DNA from: Anseranas semipalmata
Taxonomy: Eukaryota; Chordata; Aves; Anseriformes; Anseranatidae
Direction of reading: 5' to 3'
DNA length: 64,000 nucleotides
Assembly (NCBI GenBank): GCA_013399115.1
Contig: VXAA01000925.1
Location: 80,255 to 144,254 of the forward strand
Position 1 is the stretch's first letter. Every line of letters starts with the position of its first letter. The notes beneath the pieces are model-generated. The model made no database searches and was not told the origin of the DNA. It saw only the letters and a program-made list of their open reading frames with translations. Shown here piece by piece: positions 51,335-63,983 of the stretch. Both the position numbers and the translations under genes were made by a program.

Positions 51335-51505
51335 CATTATCCCAGTATTACTGGTTCTTATCTGACATGGGGCAGCTTCTGGGCTCTGCTCACAGAAGCT
51401 GCCCCTGCAGCCCCCCTACTACCAAACTCTTGCCATGTAAACCCATTACAACACGGCACCATACCAGCTACTGTGAAAAAAATTACCCCAGCCAAAACCA
51501 GGACC
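50743..51505 (-). mobile_element. Truncated ERVL-type provirus: partial 5' LTR joined to gag
   Basis: On the minus strand the right end (about 51505-51340) matches the start of an avian ERVL LTR. It has an AACCAGGAC/CCAGCC edge like the solo LTR at 24.9 kb, then CAGTAGCTGGTATGGTGCCG, then a GGGGGGCTGCAGGGGCAGC block. It passes directly at about 51335 into gag-like sequence that continues to about 50743. A normal provirus would have the rest of the LTR, a primer-binding site and a leader between them, so most of the LTR is missing. LTR and gag lie in the same orientation, consistent with one internally deleted insertion. Family assignment is from memory of avian repeats and was not searched. 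Confidence 0.7.
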
Positions 51506-53049
51506 TTTCTAACCATATCAAACTCATCCTTTTGATGGATTGAGACACACTATACCCAACACAGGCATAATGTAATGTATTCCATTAAAGGCCACTGATT
51601 ATATATGCACATGTGCACAGTGACAAACAATTAGTGTAATGATCCAGTGATTGCAAAGCTTATCACAACATTGTATAAGATCATATGCACTAGACATTAC
51701 CCTAACCACCTTTTCATGCTTTCCATCCTACATTAGTGTAGAATGCAACTTTGTGCATTGAACCCTGAAAGACTGCAGAGGGACTTATATAAAACCTGTG
51801 CTGTGGAAACACTGTCTTCCACTGTCTTCTGGAAAATAAATTAAAATTGATTAGGATAAAGTGATGAAAATACAGAAGCAGGGTTAAAAGTTACCACCTT
51901 GCTTAGTATTTATTGACACAAGATGTTTCCAATATGAACCTGTGACAGGAAGTCTGATGGCATGAAGTTTGCTAATTCTAGTACCAGCTGGTAGTCAGTC
52001 ACTGCTGCTTGCCCAGCAATCCCCTCCTCTGGCAGAGACGAGAAGAATGGTACAGGCACCTTTAGTTGAGGACAGTTGCAAGCTACAGTTCATGTATTTA
52101 CATGGGCTATACATTATACTACAGTATTACTGCATTAGTGATCTACCTTCCAACATGCTCCAGTGAAGGCAAGAAGGGAATGGTGTTGTGTGTGCTCACT
52201 TCTGTCTCAGAAGCAGCATGCACAGGCAAGTGAATCAGGAGCTGCTGACAGGACATGCAGATTCCTCCCCTTTTTGCCCCCTCCTTCTTTTATTTCCCTT
52301 GGCAGCTGAACTGATTGTCTGTCGGTTTTCACCTTCACTAGCCAGTTCAAAGGCGACCTTTTCAGGTCCTTATTTTAACAGGTATCTCAATAAGGCTCAT
52401 CAATATTCCATCTAAGCTTAGCACTACAATTATGTGGCCACTATTTCCCAAATGTACAGAGAAACCCTCACCGAAAGAGTTTCTTTCTCACCAAGTTCTT
52501 CCCTCCACCCAGGAAGGACACTTCACCTCTTTCTCATTTCTCTCCTTCAGATAAGACCCCTCCACGTGACCCAGAGGAGCTCTGCTTTTGGGGAGAGTGG
52601 GAGATGTAGGCGAGGCAGAGGCCTCGCTCCCTGCAGCATAGAGCTGGAGGCTGGTCATGGCTGCTCCACTCGGCCTCCACCAGCAGCAGTGTTCAGCAGC
52701 TAGACAGGCAGGAGAGTGCCTGTGAGCTGGCAAAGATGAAAGGAAAGAGGAGAGGCACCCAAACAGGCTGAGATGGACTGAGAGAGAAGCAGGCACACTG
52801 GATCCTAGGTTGGGGAGAGAGGAAGAGGCCTGTGCACGCTTCTGGCCTCCCTGCTGGGTAGGGGGTGGAGGTCTAATTAGGAATAAAAGGATTAAGGGAA
52901 GGAATACAAGGCAATAAGGGCATAGCACTTCTTCCTGATGACCACGTTTTATTTTTTTTCTTTTATCACTTCTCCCACTTCCCAACTCTCCCCTGCCTTT
53001 TTTTTCTTTTCCCTGAACTTTGTTTCTCATACATAGCCCAGCACTAAAA
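51506..53049. other. Unannotated DNA between two ERV pieces
   Basis: The first part (to about 52480) is ordinary AT-rich sequence. About 52500-52870 is GC- and purine-rich and holds an open minus-strand frame of 180 codons (52488-53030), the longest outside transposon coding. Its product is low-complexity, rich in Ser, Pro, Leu and basic residues. It begins in a T/C-rich stretch at about 52948-53030 and shows no domain, so I do not call it a gene. It might be unrecognised ERV sequence, given its neighbours. Confidence 0.45.
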
Positions 53050-53545
53050 GAAAGACATGAGCGTGTGTGCCCTGGGCAGGAGGAGGCCGTCCACTGCCCT
53101 CAGCCAGTCATGGCTGGTCAGAGCTGGCTCCAGCCAGTCACAGCCAGCTGAGAGGCTGGGGGAAACAGGGACAGAAAAACCCACCACACATCAAAATGGA
53201 GGAGCAAACCGGAGGAGCATATGGTGCCCCTGCACAAACATATTTAAGAAGGATACTGGCAGCTCCAGGGGAGAGACTGGAAGAGGGCACTCTGAGACAA
53301 GAGGGACAGGGACACCCCAGAAGGACTGCGGCCATGGGCAACCCATGCTGGGGCAGGGACATTAAGGAGCAGTGTGGTAGCACAATCAATAAGGTGCAAA
53401 GAGCAGAAAAAGCACCATGTGCACAATGACCCCAGCCTCCACCCCACCTGTTGCCTCACTGGAAAAGATTTGGAAGGGTGGTATAAGCCATGGTGAAAAC
53501 AGGGGACTTTTAGACAGGGGAGGGATGAGGATATTCAGTGAATAT
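53050..53545 (+). mobile_element. Partial LTR of a second avian ERV subfamily
   Basis: The plus strand shows a Gly/Ala-biased GC-rich stretch with AGCCAGTCATGGCTGGTC-type motifs, a TATA-like TATTTAAG at 53241-53248 and a GGACTGCGGCCATGGGCAAC unit at about 53323-53343 followed by CCCATGCTGGGGCAGGGAC. After these come a CAATGACCCCAGCCTCCACC block and a purine-rich GGGAGGGATGAGG end. This order resembles the U3-R part of a long avian ERV LTR whose U3 contains repeated 'ggactgc...ccatg...ctgg...gcag' units, with only one unit here. The polyadenylation region and the 3' TACA end are absent, so the copy is 3'-truncated near 53545. Orientation is opposite to the gag-bearing piece 1.5 kb to the left. 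Assigned by eye. Confidence 0.5.
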
Positions 53546-54358
53546 ATGTGTAAAAGCATCTTTTTTTTTCCCTCATACCTCATAACCTCTGCACTCAAAT
53601 GCAAAGGGTCTACATCATCCCTGCCCTGCTCCAAGCTCCCATTGCCTTATGGTGCAGAATTGACAGACTGGTAGGATTAGTGTGCACACCACTGAAACAC
53701 TAACAGAGTGCCCCTGTTCTCTGTGTCAGAGGTCTCAGCTCCTGAGGCACCATGCTGCCTTTTAAGCAGAAGCTCTCTCTGCTTTGTTGGAGGACGACTG
53801 GCTCCACCCCTGACATGTCAGTCTGTGCAGTGAAAAGAGAGGTCTGGTGCAGTAAGAGGAAATCTGTTCTTGGTATTTTCTTGCTAAAATCTTTTGTCAG
53901 TATATACAGTTCCCTTTTATCCCTGTCTTGAAGAACAGAGAGCACTGGTTACAAGTTCAGAACTTTAACCCTCATTCACAGTTTAGGTATTACTTTTTAT
54001 CAGGTATTGCAACACATTCAGCCTATCACTGGGACAGAAAGGTCTTTAATCCGAGTCCAACATCTAGGGCACTTGGCAGTGATGGGCAAAAATTTAGAAC
54101 AAGTTCTGCCACATTCTGCAAAAGTGCTTGTAATCTAGGAGACAGGACAACAGATGCTCTCAGATATGCAGGGGAGGACAAGGTAAGAACACGACATGCT
54201 TGGACAGTGTGACAGGACAGGTGTCTTCTCTTTGTCAGTTCTTTTGCATATGTACTTGGAAAAGAGAATTTTAAGAGAATGTATTGCATAGCAGAACTTT
54301 GAAGACATTTATAAGGAATCTCTTCCGAGCATGAGAAATAAATCATGAAAAAAAAAAA

Positions 54359-54359
54359 N
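54359..54359. other. Single undetermined base in poly-A
   Basis: One N terminates an A run (about 54348-54358), typical of base-call ambiguity at a homopolymer end. Confidence 0.95.
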
Positions 54360-55211
54360 GCCTGTCTATTCAGGTATTAGCAGCTGGAATGAAGAGCTGT
54401 CTGGAGCAACAAAAGACAAATGACAGACTGAATGACTGCCTAAGCAAAATGGTCATCTCCAGGCTGAACGTGTCACAGCTGCGAGTATTACAAGTATGGT
54501 AACAGGTCTTCAAAAGCACAAATAGTACATTAATGATGCACTGTTGAATGGGACATCAAATGGGAGATTGACATGGTGTTAGCATTTGCTGTTATTTGGG
54601 GATGATGTAACAGGATACTAGGCTGAGCCAGTACAATAAGTTTTACTTCAACTCACTAAAGTTTTAGGTTACTTTTCTGTCCAAATTATGACATACCCAG
54701 ATGGTGCCACTTGAGGAATATTTGTGTGGTTGGGTGTTTGCAGCACGTTGTTCAAATTAAAGCAGTAGCTGAATTTCCTTTCTAAAAGCTCACTCAAAAC
54801 TTCATTATTGCTGATGGGAGCCACAGGTCTGAAAAGAATTGTACTTTGCACCTGTCTGACATTATCTTCCATCTAGCTACTACCTGCTCTGTTAGAATAA
54901 GTTGAGAAAAAAAATAACTAATCATTTAAAGGGCATATCATTTGGTAAAGCCTAAATTGCTGCTATTGCTATTTATAAATAATTCAAAATAAAATGAGAG
55001 CCACAGCAAACACAGCTGCAGTTTATTTATTGTCAGCCACCTGCTGGTGAATCTAGCATTGATCTATAGCAGCTGCTTATCAGCTTCAAACAAAAAAGCA
55101 TCCATTATTATTATTATTGTCACTACTAAATCTCTCACCTGGATACCTGCAACTTGCAAAACCTGGTTCTTGGTATGTTCTTGTCATCTGGCACACTAGA
55201 ATTTTCTCCAG

Positions 55212-55285
55212 TGCCAGCCATGGCATCCATCTACAGCCTGACGAAAACCCCCATGGCATTACGTGTCTTTCAGAGACAGCGTAAG
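55212..55285 (+). other. Weak candidate exon with good splice sites
   Basis: An acceptor-like TTTTCTCCAG ends at 55211 and a strong donor AAG|GTAAGC sits at 55285/55286. The 74 bases between contain an ATG (55220-55222) and stay open to the donor, giving a short basic peptide starting MASIYSLTK. The segment keeps several CpGs in AT-rich DNA. No family is recognised. Chance pairs of splice-like signals are common, so this is a lead only. Confidence 0.15.
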
Positions 55286-57590
55286 GTAAGCGAGAATGCT
55301 GCTGTGCGTACAGTTATTTTTGCAGAAAATAGTTAGGGATGAAAATTCTTTAATTTCCACACAAATAGAGTATTCTCTTATTGCATTTGCCATTGTCTAA
55401 AATCTTCCATCTGAAGATATATCGGACCTTACTATCCATCTGTCCCAGTCTGTACAAACGTCATGACCCCTGCAAATTAACCACAGAATAATCTCCCCAG
55501 TACCCTACCCATTTTTACCCGCTGAGGATTTGACTCTGAAATACTCCTGAAAAATATGATTTCTCCTCACGTTTCTGACCTGTATGAATTTGCAACATAA
55601 CTAAACAAATAGAAGGATTTGTACTCTGCCTTGTGAAACTTCTCTTTTTTGACTGTGTGCCCTGAATACCTGCCTGATATCCACACAAAGTAGCTTCAAG
55701 ATGTATGATGACTTTCTTGACTCTGTAGCTAGTCACTATAAAAACAAACAAACAAACTTCTTTGGCCCTATAGGAATTCCTAACCATATGTGAAGAATGA
55801 AAAACCAATTCTGCCTATCATCAACATAAAATGTAGTGAAATAGTATCTTGTTCAAAAGTAGGAACAAGTAAGTGAGAAAGGAACAACTAATGTGACTCT
55901 GACACCTGTCATAAGCAGACAGAAAGCCTTAATAGCTAGGTCCACTGTGCTGATCTTCAAAGATAACAGTTGTCTGTACATCTAATCCATACTCCGATAC
56001 TAACCACATCTAATCTATAAGCAGTACCTGCTGGCCCCTCTATTCTCTTCCTCATGCAACTTTTCCTCAAACACAAGGGTTAGCTGAATTATTTACTTTG
56101 GTTCCTTCATTTTAATTGGCTGCATACACAAAGTTGCGAGGCAGTGATTAAATAAGCAGTGCACTTTCCACAGGCTCAACTGTTAAAAAAGGAAAATGGG
56201 AACAGGAAGGCTCTACCATGATGTGGGGAGAGTTGTGCCAGGAACAGTCATGGGATGGATATAAAGGCAAACATCTGCTAGTTTTAAAAATAGAATGCTC
56301 CAAGGAACAGCTTCAGAGAACTGGGGAAGGAATTTGATTTTCCCTTGGTTTTGTCCAAGGAATTAAGGGACTGGGGGGGGCTGTCAAAAAGCATACAAAG
56401 TGGTTTCTTATTTGAATGGGAGTGAAGTGTTCCAACTGATGGCAAAAGTTCGCTTTTTGCCCTTCTTATGGAACTTATCTTACTAACAGACCAAACAGAA
56501 TAAATAGACTCTTTCTTCATGCAAATATAAAGTGTTTGGGAAAGCTGGGGAGGAGGAATGACAGGCAAAAGGGGAGAAGCAAATTGAAAGCTTAGATACT
56601 TTAAAGTCTTCTATATTTATAATTGCATCCAATTCAACTGAAATATTTGGCAAAAAATGCCCATAATCTCTAAGAGGAAAAAGTGCATCTTTGTAAGAAG
56701 TGCTTTCCCCTAGAAATTCTAGGAATATTACTTGTAAGTCTTTCAAAATACAAAAGCTTCAATTACTGTGCTAGCAGACCCTGCCAGCATTATAAAATCA
56801 AAGCTGACTTTGAACAGTAAAATACAGGTTACAGAATGCACAGTAGGGTTTCGTGCTTTAGATCTATAGCTTCCGAACTGTGGACTAACTTGTAATTATT
56901 TGACAGATCTCTGGAAGATATCCTCTTCCTCCAGCATCAGTGAAGGGGGAGTGTTCACTTAATGTTTCAGGGCGCTGATTCTTGTTACTTTACTTCTTTC
57001 TCTACTATGAGCAATTATTAGCTCAAGAATCATTGATTTATCCAAACACCCATGTTAATAGACTCAAATACTAGGGCCTAAATGTAACAGAAGTCCCTTC
57101 CAATTGTGCATTATTAAAAAGAGGATAAAACTTAAAGCAGGACATTCAATGTGAGAGAATGAAAATGGTTAAATGGTTTATACTGCTAAAATAGTCACCA
57201 AGAAAAATTAGGATCTTATTCCCTCAAGTACTATCAGCCTTTTATACTGGCATTAGGTACTTTTTCAGTCGATTTCAGGATACTTTTTTATATGAAGTCA
57301 TAGTATTTCACTACAGTCATTCCTCATTATTAGGTGAGTGGACTGGAAATACGAATTCCTGACTTTTGATCCATTTCCTCACAACTTGCTACTAGGCATT
57401 GGACACCCCTGTTTTATTTAAAGGAAATTTCAAAGAGAATACTCCCTTGCAAAGCAATGAACTTTGGTTTGGAGGGTTCCCTAGAGATCAGAGAGGGAAG
57501 AAAAAAACTGTTCAATGTGATTTGCATAGTGATGAGTGATGGGACAACTGCATCATATTTATCAGGCTGATTGCTTGGGAAATTAGGGAA

Positions 57591-57613
57591 GGGGCGGCAG
57601 GGGGGGAGGGGGG
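57591..57613 (+). other. G-rich tract with quadruplex potential
   Basis: Guanine runs at 57591-57594, 57600-57606 and 57608-57613 can be partitioned into four runs of three with short loops. There is no nearby gene. Confidence 0.5.
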
Positions 57614-57932
57614 TTGAAGAATGGATCTACAGGGATACTAAGCTGGGTAGTGCAAAGCATGTATGTGAGTCTTCCCAGAGGTAATGGCTGTTTTATGAGA
57701 GTCTGTACGCGGCATCATGACATGGAGGCACAGTAAGAGGAATGCTGAACAGGGAGAGAGCAAAAAGAAGGTGATTTCTGTCCCCACAGACTTTATCAGA
57801 TAGGCTGCTACTGTTAGCATATACAGAGCTGTACGTGTTGCTGTGTTTGTTTTTCAGAAATGTTCCTCACTTTGAACACTTTCAACAAATCACTGGACTT
57901 TCTTGTAGAAAAACAAAACAAAAACACAATGC

Positions 57933-57952
57933 TTTTTTTTTTTTTTTTTTTT
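57933..57952 (-). repeat. T20 homopolymer
   Basis: A run of twenty thymines. The sequence to the right shows no identifiable antisense retrocopy. Confidence 0.85.
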
Positions 57953-60900
57953 GCACTTTATCCATTCTTGTGGTTGTAAAAGTTAAAGATTCTTGATGTG
58001 CTATAATTTCTTGCACCTAAGCTTTGTTAGCGTCTTCATCATATATACAAGACATCAAAATGTCTATGGCATGTGCAGCAAAGAGCAGCACCATTAACAC
58101 TGCACCATAAGCCCTTTGCACTGTGTGATTCAGTCTGGGAATTCCAATGATCAGAACTGTCAGACAGGAACCCCTCATACGTAGTTAGGGGGTGGAGGTT
58201 TGCATAATCAAAAAGTAATCATTCCTTCATATGCAATAAGACTGTGACTCAAATATCTAAAACTATTTCTTTGCCTTTGGAGCTGAGGTGGCATTGCAAA
58301 TTGTGGAATTTGTATTCCTAAATCATTCTGGAGCTTGTGAAAATCTTAACACATGCCACTGACATACTGTTTTAGCCACGAAAATTTTTAAGATACATTT
58401 TTCCTAAAAATCTCTAACATTTACTTTGCAACCTATGTTTCTGACATTTCCATAAATATCAGCTATGTTCTATCAGAAGTTCTGTAAAGGGTCTAAGGTA
58501 TTCAGATATGCTTTTGACCCTCTCGCTCTCTTCTGATGGAAATGAACATCCTGATGCTTCATTTTCATGACAAAGGCTATAGTAGAAAATAATACAGACT
58601 ATGTCTTCTCCTGACATTGACTGAGGTAAGTAAGGAGAATAGGATGAAAATATCCAATTCCTCACTCGTATTTTTAGCATCGTTATCAGCAGGAATCCAT
58701 AGATACCAGTTACAGAGGTGATACTGAAGTGCATCATGTTCAGCATTGCAAATGTTGCATGAGTTACATTTTAACACACTTTTGCATATCTGCACTACTG
58801 ACATGTATTTCAGACACGATCAAAACAGTTCTTCTGCAGAGGACAATGCAATATGATTGCTTTTGTCAAGACTGCAATATACCTTAACACCAAATGGCAA
58901 ATTAACAGAAAAAGCTCCTAATGCCTTTTTTTTCTATACAGTAATACGCAACTGCCCTTTTTACAGAGAATTCACTGCAGCAATCCAGTGTGCAAATGAG
59001 TTGCAACAGGTCTGAGTGCAGCAAATCTGTTTTCAAATTTGTGCTGCCTCTTTTACAACTGCAATGAGTTCTATAAGGACAGAGAGAAAGAATAGGAATT
59101 CTTCTGATGTTACCAGAATTTTCTGCATTACATTAATTACTTTTATTAAACTAACGGTTTCTTGCTCCAATGCTTTTAAGAAAGAAGTAAAAGTTTCAGC
59201 ACCAAGTTGAGCTTATTAATTGGTTAAAAGAAAGGCAATTCCATTTTTCTCCTCAGCATTCTCATTTGATTTTGTTCACAGTTAATAGTAAATGTAGAGT
59301 GTGCAGCTTTCTTCATTCTTCTCACTAAGAAAATCTTGGAAGTCCACACTTGCATTTAGTTTTTATTACTAAATTCTCCTGTGTACTTAGAAATTGAATT
59401 ATATTGCTGACTTTTTAGATTATATGATGTGAAGAAAGTATCTACATGTTCTGACTTACATGATTTAAAATAAATTTCAAAATTCAGATCTTCCAATTGG
59501 AGGTGTTTTTGTTTTGACTTTTGAAAGGTATTTTAGAAACTCATAATAGACATTTTATAGGAAAATTGATATTCTTTAGGATACCAGCGGATTTTTTATG
59601 AAAACAACAATCTACTGATAAGATTGTATAGTATATCACTGCCCATCATTTAGGGATCTCTCAAGAGTAACAAGATTGTTTCAACTCAGATTCTTTTCAG
59701 GGATTCTTGATCCTTATCTCTTTTGATAATCTCTCCAGGTGCCAAATTTGGAATATGTTGGCAGGAAAGGAGGACACTAATCAATGACAGACATTTTGAA
59801 ATGAGATACAGAAAAAACAGGTTTCTCTTTAAAGGAGAAAGAGTGAGCAAGTGAAGCAGAGGTGTAAGTATTGTTGCCAAAATAGATGGCAGCAGCTGTC
59901 AGGCAGAATAGAAAAACCTTGTAGCTGAGTAAATGGATGATCGCCCGGAAACAGAAGAATCTGGCAATGCAGCAAATGCTGCAAACATCTGCCTAGTATC
60001 TGTGATAGATCAGGGCTCTGTAATGCTTGGATCAGTTCCTTTTATCTCCTGAGTACTGATCTTATGCTCTGTCACATGGTGCCCAAAAGATCCCTTGTCT
60101 CTTCAATGCTTTCCTGATTTGTGTGCTGTAGTCTGATTCTCTTCACGTCACTTAGCTCAGAAGGCAGCACTGAGGCATGCTCCTATACCTTCATGGCAGG
60201 AAAAAAATATGGAAAAAAAGCCATTCTCTATGAGTCAAGAGGCAGATTAATGCCCCAAGGAGAACTGAAAATGTCCTTGTGTACTTGCTGCAGCTCGCTT
60301 ACATTGGTACTGCTTGTGCCTTTCAGGAATCCAGACGATCAAGTGAGTCTAAAAGTCTCCTGTCACATAGCATTTGACCTCCAGATGAGCCAGTAACACT
60401 GAGAAAATGTGCATCAGTGGAACAGAAACTTATAAAAGAGTGCAAAATTCACAATTGTGATTACTATCTTTTTACTAGGAATCAAAATGCTATTCTTATC
60501 CTTTCTGCATGATTTAACTTCTCTCATTACATTATAAAACTGTCAGATTAATGCTCCAAACTACTCTTTAAGTCAGTTTCCTCTTCTTGGGATAAACCGA
60601 GCACAATGCTGCTGACATTCCTGATCAGAAACACCCAGGTCAAGCCACCTTCTTCAGCTGGCATCAGAGTAAAACTGTTCCCAGAGGTGCTACAATAAAT
60701 TGCCAGGTATTAGCAGTAGTTCAGCTTTCTGTCTTCTTCTCTTCTGAGAGAAATGTCAACCAGTGGTTCTTGTTGATGGAACAAAAATGCCTTTACAGTT
60801 TATGTTCAATGAGAAAAATCTGACTTCTTTTGAAAATCTATCAGAGGGCTTTTGCATTTATACAAATTATGACTAATTTCTAAACTTCACAGAAATAAGT

Positions 60901-62510
60901 ATTCAGTGTGTTCCATTAGTTCAGGGTATCTCCTCTTATTCTGATGTTGCAAGTCCTCATTCAGCAATTCATACACTTTTCTTATGTAATCCTCATGTAC
61001 TAAACTCAGTTAATCAAGTTAAAAGATTGCTAAAATTTAAGTCCCAAGATTAACACTTAAAAAAGCAACAAAAAAATTTATTTGCGTAGTCTAGGTGTAG
61101 GCTTACTTTTTGGTGTGTACAGTAGCATTCTTCTTACTGCTATATACCCTAGTTCTTTATAATCATCCAGACAAATAACTAATTAGAGCATTTCATGGCA
61201 CTCATCCTGAGCACATGGCCTGATTTCCTTCATGTACCAAATAGGATTTGTGAAAGGGAACGTGCTGCAAATCTGTGTCTTGTCCTCACAGAACAAAAGC
61301 ATATGGCCAGAGCATGCTTTCAGATTCAAGAACTGGGACTTACTCCTAGGAGCTGTAAGGGAGCATTACTGTAGCACATATACTTCCATCAAAAGGCCAG
61401 CACATAACATCTATTGCCCAGAGTGGATCTGTAATTCTTTAGCATCATGTATAGAATACAAGCAGTCAGGCTGGGTGAGTCAGGATCAAAAGAAGAGGAA
61501 GGGAGCTAATATTAGCACAATATTCTCTGTAAAAGTCTCTTTCAAATGTGAAATGTAGACTTTTTTATTTGAAGTCTTGGGAAGTATGTGGGGGAAGGGA
61601 TGAGATTTGTTGTGTAAATGTGGTCCTAGAAACTGCAGAGTTTCTTAAGGAGGAATATTTTTATGTTATTTTCCATAAAAAGACAGTAAATATTTTACAA
61701 TAAAAATGTTGAAGAGTGCTCAGTTTTTTTTTTTTTTTCTTTTCCAGAGAATAACTGTGCTACAATTGAAGTTAACACCTACTGAAATCCAGAGTACAGG
61801 GAGTACAGGGGTTTGTACAAGAAAGTGTGTATTCCAATATCTCTACTTTGTTACCCAGACATCCCAAAGCAATGTGTGTGAAATTCTTATTCAGGTAAAG
61901 CCTATATTAGTATGCACTTGGATGAAATCAGGGTTCCACACAGGTAACCATGTCCTTCTTATTTGGACAAATGCCTTATCACCAACGTCAGACTCAGGCA
62001 CCAAACTGGATCTTTTTATCGCATCTTCCTCTAGCAGCCTCTGAGTTCCATCCCATTGGCTGGAATGATATTTTTTAGAGACCTAACAGAAAACAAGCTG
62101 GTAAACCTTAACAAAAATTTGGTGTTTGCAGTGGCCTCACTGACCAGGACCAACAAACAAGATTCAGCTGTCATGTAAGATGTCTGTTCAACGGAAGAGG
62201 AAATTTTGTTTTACTCCGAAAAAATAGATCAAACTTTTTTATATCTCAGACTATTTTTGCAACAGTGGGGAAATATGTGAATAACCTCAGTGTATATCCT
62301 CTTCAGTACCAGGGACTTCTTGTAATCATTCATGGGGAAAAAGCTTCACTCAGGTTCTGAGAAATCTTGGAACATGCAAGGACACTTTAGTTGGTATTTT
62401 TCTCTTCCTCCACTAATTATCATCTGATAGTTCTAAAAAAATGTGCAAGAATATCATGCAGAAACTTATTTCCCTTGCCAGGCAGTGCAATTAACTGTTT
62501 GAGCACTTAA

Positions 62511-62518
62511 TGACGTCA
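62511..62518. promoter_or_regulatory. Perfect CRE-like octamer TGACGTCA
   Basis: The octamer is the full palindromic cAMP-response element bound by CREB/ATF factors. It retains its CpG in AT-rich DNA. One octamer alone is weak evidence and no promoter is visible. Confidence 0.25.
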
Positions 62519-62929
62519 CTGAGGAAGTCTCATTTGCTCAAGTTCTTTATCCTCATCTCAATTCACAAGCTGAGTAGGGTACTATTTTTACATATATACA
62601 TGCATTTTTTATCTGAGGCTTCTGCTCTGCTGGGACAATTGAGATTGTTGTACTCTGAAGAATCAGCCAAACTAGCAGATAGATACTGATATTGATTGCA
62701 ATTCACAGTACCTGGACCTTGTCTTTTTAAATATTATGTAAGTGATGTCTGGAGTGGGCAGAACTGCTGTTGGCAGGATTCCAAGAACAGATTTTTCCAA
62801 GGATTAATGGATCTATAATGTACTGTATATTTTATATGTTGTGCAAACTTGATTGTTGTTTTAAAATAAATCACAATGAATTATAGAAACACTTTTCTCT
62901 ATCAGCTTCACTGTGTGCTATACTTCTAG

Positions 62930-63983
62930 ATGTGAGAGAAGATAAACAGCAGACTTACTGTAGGCCTAAGCTCTCTGTAGGCCAGCATGCCATCTCCAGC
63001 AGTAAGGCAGAGAAGCCCTGCTGCTTGGGAGGGTGCCATGCTGGCTATAGGTCCCACTCCTGGAGATTTCTCTCTGTTGTTTTCCTACCTTTCACTGGAT
63101 CAAAGAAAGGGAGAAGCAGAAGGGGTAATAAATCATCTCTCACACCACTGCTTCCCCAGACAACAGCACTGCCCTGAGTTGCCATCTCCTGCAGCACTGC
63201 CTTTTGCTAATACTCACTGCATGAGCTCTGACTCCATGCAGGCACTGCTCTATAGCCTGAAGCATTTACCATGTCCAGACATTACACTACATCACTTTCT
63301 TCCTTTTGCAGATAAGGATTTTAAGTTGATGGGGCAGTGTGGAGTACCCATTATTCTCCTTTTACCCCTGCCATAAGCCACCAGATGAGCAGTTTTTCCC
63401 TTCCAGTTCCACACACTCCTCCCAATCTCCTTGTCCCCTAACAGGCTACAAGATCTTTCCATCAATCAGTGAGGCCCTGGTGAGTACCAGGAGCTGGCCA
63501 CTTGACATGGGGGATCACAGGGACTGCAAGGCTGGTTTCCTATCCCTCACCTTGCGTGTCCAAGGTGCTCCTTGGACTACCTTGGGAAATGCAGGGAGCT
63601 ACTGGGAATGCCTTTCACTTTCCCTCTCTAGTTGCCCACTTCAATATTTTTAAACCTTTAACCAGCTCCCTTTTTCACTTGTCATCCTATGTAATCATTT
63701 ATTTTTCCTCCACATTTGTTTTTCTCCCCTTTTTTGCCGCCATGGGCACGATCTGTTTTGTTAGGAAATAGCCTCAGCACATTAAAAGCAGAGAAAAAGC
63801 AGTTGGTACAATGGTCAGTAGTGGACTCCTAGAGAAAAAATAAAAGAAATGAGGCAATGTTTTGGCCATCCTTTCTCTGGCAGATTCTCCCTGTTTTCAG
63901 CAATGTGCCATTCAGTGTGGGACCCGGCCTGCTCCTTGCTATAAGATGGCATTGAAAATCACTGAGAGTTTATGTTTGCACAT
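62930..63983. other. GC-raised segment, unknown
   Basis: This stretch is more GC-rich than the preceding kilobases and carries overlapping plus-strand frames of 81-129 codons in several phases. None has a recognisable motif, and coexisting frames in different phases argue for base composition and not coding. It might be a degraded repeat or lie near an exon outside the window. Confidence 0.3.

Larger units (their letters stand above)
53546..62929. other. Gene-poor AT-rich DNA
   Basis: No gene or dispersed repeat is recognised. Features include a single undetermined base at 54359 in a poly-A run, (ATT)n at about 55104-55118, (AAAC)n at about 55740-55757, G8 at about 56373-56380, a G-rich tract at 57591-57613, T20 at 57933-57952, poly-T at about 61726-61739 and a CRE-like octamer at 62511-62518. 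A weak exon candidate at 55212-55285 is listed separately. Confidence 0.6.

Noticed and set aside
52488..53030. 180-codon minus-strand open frame
   Set aside because: The product is low-complexity and rich in Ser, Pro, Leu and Lys, begins in a T/C-rich stretch and shows no domain. Purine/pyrimidine-biased DNA readily yields such frames.
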